64,000 nucleotides of DNA from Luzula sylvatica (Eukaryota; Streptophyta; Magnoliopsida; Poales; Juncaceae), in NCBI GenBank assembly GCA_946800325.1, contig OX326959.1, positions 49,854,784 to 49,918,783 on the forward strand, given 5' to 3'. The notes below the pieces were generated by a model that ran no database searches, was not told the origin of the DNA, and was given only the letters and a program-made list of their open reading frames with translations. Positions 60,827 to 64,000 of this stretch are shown here, piece by piece. Position 1 is the first letter of the stretch. Every line of letters starts with the position of its first letter. Both the position numbers and the translations under genes were made by a program.

Positions 60827-62233
60827 TGTTGGTTCAAATTTCCTGATAGTTTGATTATTTCAAAACATTGTCATTACTAATGTATACATCCAGAAAAGTG
60901 CAGGATAACATAGGTACGATACGAAGATGAAGGAGTACTTGTGAAGGAGGATTTCATTGGATTACATCAAGAATCAGGACATGAAGTCTCAAGATAAACA
61001 AGAAAAGAAGAACACAAGGAAGGCCATTGGAATACATCAAGAATCAAGATGTTGAAGCCTTCCGTGAGTGGGATACGCCACAAATAAACCATAGGTACAA
61101 ACCTAGTAGAACTCAAGTAAAATCATGTTCAAAATAACAAAGAGTTCAGTCAAGCAGGAAGTGCGTTCTGAACGAACTCAAAGTCCGTTCAGAACGGACT
61201 TGCCACATATCAAAACTATTAAACCTTGATTAGAACCAAACGTGTCACAGGGATGTGTGCGTTCGAACGAACAATCATGTCCGTTCGAACGGACAATTAG
61301 AATCCGTTCACCCACCTTCTGAGTGCGTTGAACGGACAATCCTTCCTGTGAACGAAAAATGTCACAGGGATGTGTGCGTTCGAACGAACACACATGTGCG
61401 TTCGAACGGACAACCTGGAATCCGTTCACCCACTTTTCAGTGCGTTGAACGGACTTTTGTTCCTGTGAACGCAAAATGCTATGTATAATTGAGTCCGTTA
61501 CGAACGGACATTGTTCGTTCGAACGGACCCAAGATGTACTTGCACGTTATTTTGAAACGGCTAGTGCAAACTACAAGTGCGTTCTGAACGGACTTTATGC
61601 GTTCGAACGCACTTCAAGTTTTCTGAAAGATTTCTATAGAGAGTATAAATAGAATCCTTCATGGGTCTCTCTCTCCCACTCCTTCATTTTTAAACATTCA
61701 AACCTAAAAAGAGAGAAACCCTAAGCTGTGATTATCTATATCCTTTGATAGCTTGAGAAACCTCTTTAGATCGTTGATCTACTTTCGATATTCTCCACTA
61801 ATCGTATCCCACTCACGTGACCGATCACGTTGTAGCTCGATTAGTGAAAAAGTGTAATAGGCTAGTGCAACAAATTGTAAAGAGCCTAAGCTATAGATCG
61901 ATAGAAGCGTGTAAATCGATCTAGGCAAATCCTTGTAATCGAGTTGAGTTGGAATTCAATCGAAAGCCAAAAAGAGGAACAAGGCATTCCCGGAGACGTA
62001 GGTACTTGCAAATAATTGAGTCGGTCAATTAAGCGAGTAAAGGGTGAGTTAAAGCTACAAAGCAACCACCTACCGAACTTCGTAAACAAACATCTTGTGT
62101 CAAAGTGTTTGTACGGTATCATCTTTATCATCTAAATTATTATTTATTCCGCACCGTAAATTAGGTTTAAATCTAAACTAAGTGTAAGTTAGATTGTCAA
62201 ATTTACCCCCCTCTAGGTTAGAATTAACCAACA
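60827..62233 (+). mobile_element. Solo LTR, 1407 bp, with perfect 5-bp target duplication
   Basis: Starts TGTTGG and ends CCAACA, flanked by GTTCT at 60822-60826 and 62234-62238. A TATAAATAG box lies near 61643, followed by a CT-rich transcript leader. The 3' part has the AATTTACCCCCCTCTAGGTT block typical of many plant copia-type LTR ends. No internal domain or second LTR, so LTR-LTR recombination has removed the body. Confidence 0.92.
61160..61615. repeat. Array of palindromic GTCCGTTCGAACGGAC-type motifs in the LTR U3
   Basis: About a dozen copies of G(T/C)CCGTT(C)(N)GAACGGAC-like palindromes, near 61162, 61183, 61257, 61279, 61323, 61375, 61396, 61440, 61493, 61512, 61577 and 61598. Part lies in a two-copy tandem unit of about 118 bp (TGTCACAGGGATGTGTGCGT). 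The array ends about 30 bp before the TATA box. Confidence 0.85.
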
Positions 62234-62238
62234 GTTCT

Positions 62239-63485
62239 TTGTGTATTATAATTTGATAACTGGTTTTTAAACACTCCAAAAGACGTGTAGTCCTCGTGAT
62301 TTTTATTATAGACTGTGAATAAAATCGATTATTAAATGTTACGAGAGAAATGATCGAGCAACTCCAATCACATCGATCAAATTTTGTCGGATTTTTATCC
62401 AAAGTCAAACGTCTGGTAAATGAATGGAGGAAACATGTGGATTAACTGGTAAATTAAATCTCGAATCGAACAAGGGAGAATGATCAACGTACATAAGTTA
62501 GCGGGTTAAAAAAGATTCATCAATACAAAGAATTATTATATTGTAAAAGAAATTTATTTAATATATTAAAATTTAAAAGACTTGGTCTTTTCTTAAAAAA
62601 AAGAACCCACCTTAATTTATGAACATGTAATTCGAAATATTTACATTTTTAGGTGATTTTAAATTATTAAATTTTTAATGCAAAAAAAAAAAAAAAATTT
62701 TATTAAATTAGAAATCTGATATTAACAACTTTTTAGAGTACCTTAATATATTTTAATTTATCTAGAGAGAAAAAATAAGGAAGTTGTCATTTGTTTGGGC
62801 AACAGTTATTCAGAGTTGGATTTATTTAATATTTTGACTTATTTCAAGGGAGAAATTACAAATTTCTCATCATTTCGTTGGTGGGCTCTCGAAATATTTC
62901 ATTGGATTTTAAAGAAAGCATGCTTCCCACATTTGAACCTCTAATCGTACTTAATTACCATTAAACTAAATTAATTTATATATTCAATTTGATTATTATT
63001 CTTCAATTTTAAAACCAATCGGTGTCCACGGCAAATTCATTTCCAATAACTATAAAAAATAGGAAATTTTCATACGCCTTTTTAAAAAAATATTTTAAAT
63101 ATTTAAAAGAATGTATCCTAAATTTTTATTTTTTATGAATATTTGTTCGTTGATTAACAATTCAAATTATTCTTGAAAATAAAAGTATCATAAGCAAAAT
63201 ATGTGTATGATATAACTCCCGTAAAAAATAATAATCATAAGCGTAGCATTTTACCAATTGATTTTCTCTGTAATCTCACCCCCAACTAAATTTTTACTTC
63301 TCATTTTTAAATCATGAAATAGTTTATAAATCATTTTTCATTTGGTTTTTTTTAACATACAGATTTCTTATTTGTAAGTTATTTTATAAAGCACTTCTCA
63401 TTTGGTCCTTATGTGCACACACACAATTCATTCTTTTGGGGACTTTTGGCATGATTAAAACGAAAAATGTGTGATTTCGAAGACA
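62239..63485. other. AT-rich intergenic DNA
   Basis: No gene, RNA or clear element ends found. Confidence 0.5.
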
Positions 63486-63488
63486 TAA

Positions 63489-63864
63489 GGGGCCGTTTGG
63501 TTCGAACTTTGAAATATGATATGCCATGAAATTTCATTCCATGAAATAATATTCCATGGCATACACTGATACATCATAGTCATGTTTGGTTGATACATCT
63601 TATTTTCCTACAAATTTAGAAACTATATGAAATAAATAAATTTTTTAGAATAATTTTAGTTTTTAATATTTGAAGAGATGGAATGCCCATGGGAATAGAG
63701 AAAAGCCACCAATTTTGGTGGTAATCCTATTCCCATGAAATATGCTCATGGACATCGTGTATGACGTTATTTTATTATCTAATGTCTGAACCAAACATGG
63801 GAATGAAATAAATTAGGATGGATGCCAAGACATAGAAATTCTAAAGCACGAACCAAACGTCCCC
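63489..63864. mobile_element. Tourist/Harbinger-like MITE, 376 bp, TAA target duplication
   Basis: Ends GGGGCCGTTTGGTTCG and, inverted, GGGGACGTTTGGTTCG, with TAA at 63486-63488 and 63865-63867. The interior has ATGGAATGAAATTTCATGG-type short palindromes. No coding. Confidence 0.88.
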
Positions 63865-64000
63865 TAAAAGAACTTCAAATCTTTGCAAGCCCAAACCCAT
63901 CTATAGGAACTTGTATATATTATTATTGTGTTCACTTCATTCTAATTATTTATCTTAACATATATCATTTTTATTTATTTTTAAATGGCACCATACAAAT

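Overview
This is nuclear DNA from a flowering plant, most likely a eudicot. All the evidence comes from the sequence: genes with GT-AG introns, AT-rich intergenic DNA, plant-type families (vacuolar NHX antiporter, phi-class GSTs, SRC2-like C2 protein, PWWP protein of the PDP type) and a dense load of plant transposons (Helitrons, hAT and Tourist-like MITEs, copia-type LTR elements, a Mutator-like composite). An asterid origin is a guess only. Bacterial features (operons, CRISPR, ribosome binding sites) are absent.

Seven protein-coding genes are supported. Left to right: the 5' part of an NHX Na+(K+)/H+ antiporter gene (minus strand, running off the left edge, 9 exons visible); a complete 8-exon cytosolic asparaginyl-tRNA synthetase (558 aa); a single-exon SRC2-like C2-domain protein (275 aa); two tandem phi-class glutathione S-transferases with identical three-exon structure (213 aa each); a two-exon PWWP-domain chromatin protein (866 aa, joined across a 2.3 kb intron); and mitochondrial ribosomal protein S33 (101 aa, minus strand). 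These are independent housekeeping, stress and chromatin genes, not a pathway cluster; only the two GSTs belong together, as a tandem duplication.

Roughly 9.7-20.5 kb and 22-36 kb are transposon territory. The first holds a 600-bp direct repeat pair bracketing a Helitron-like 3' end and a 4-kb near-perfect palindrome (two arms of about 1.95 kb with a very GC-rich centre). The second holds a composite long-TIR element (about 23.7-29.2 kb) whose arms carry matching exon fragments and whose interior is an inverted array of roughly 40-bp repeats. It is interrupted by a small copia-like LTR element without gag-pol, and followed by nested MITE-type elements, a Helitron and a plant mobile domain pseudogene. 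A truncated relative of the composite lies directly upstream of the second GST, ending about 40 bp before its TATA box.

The right third contains a decayed copia pol fragment, the PWWP gene, a 1.8-kb Tourist-like element filled with AAT repeats, the S33 gene with an 80-bp promoter duplication, and a 1407-bp solo LTR with a perfect 5-bp target duplication. Its U3 region holds about a dozen palindromic CGTTCGAACG-type motifs upstream of a TATA box.

Exon boundaries were set by hand from reading frame, family conservation and GT-AG sites; element boundaries marked approximate have no clean target duplication. No database search was possible.
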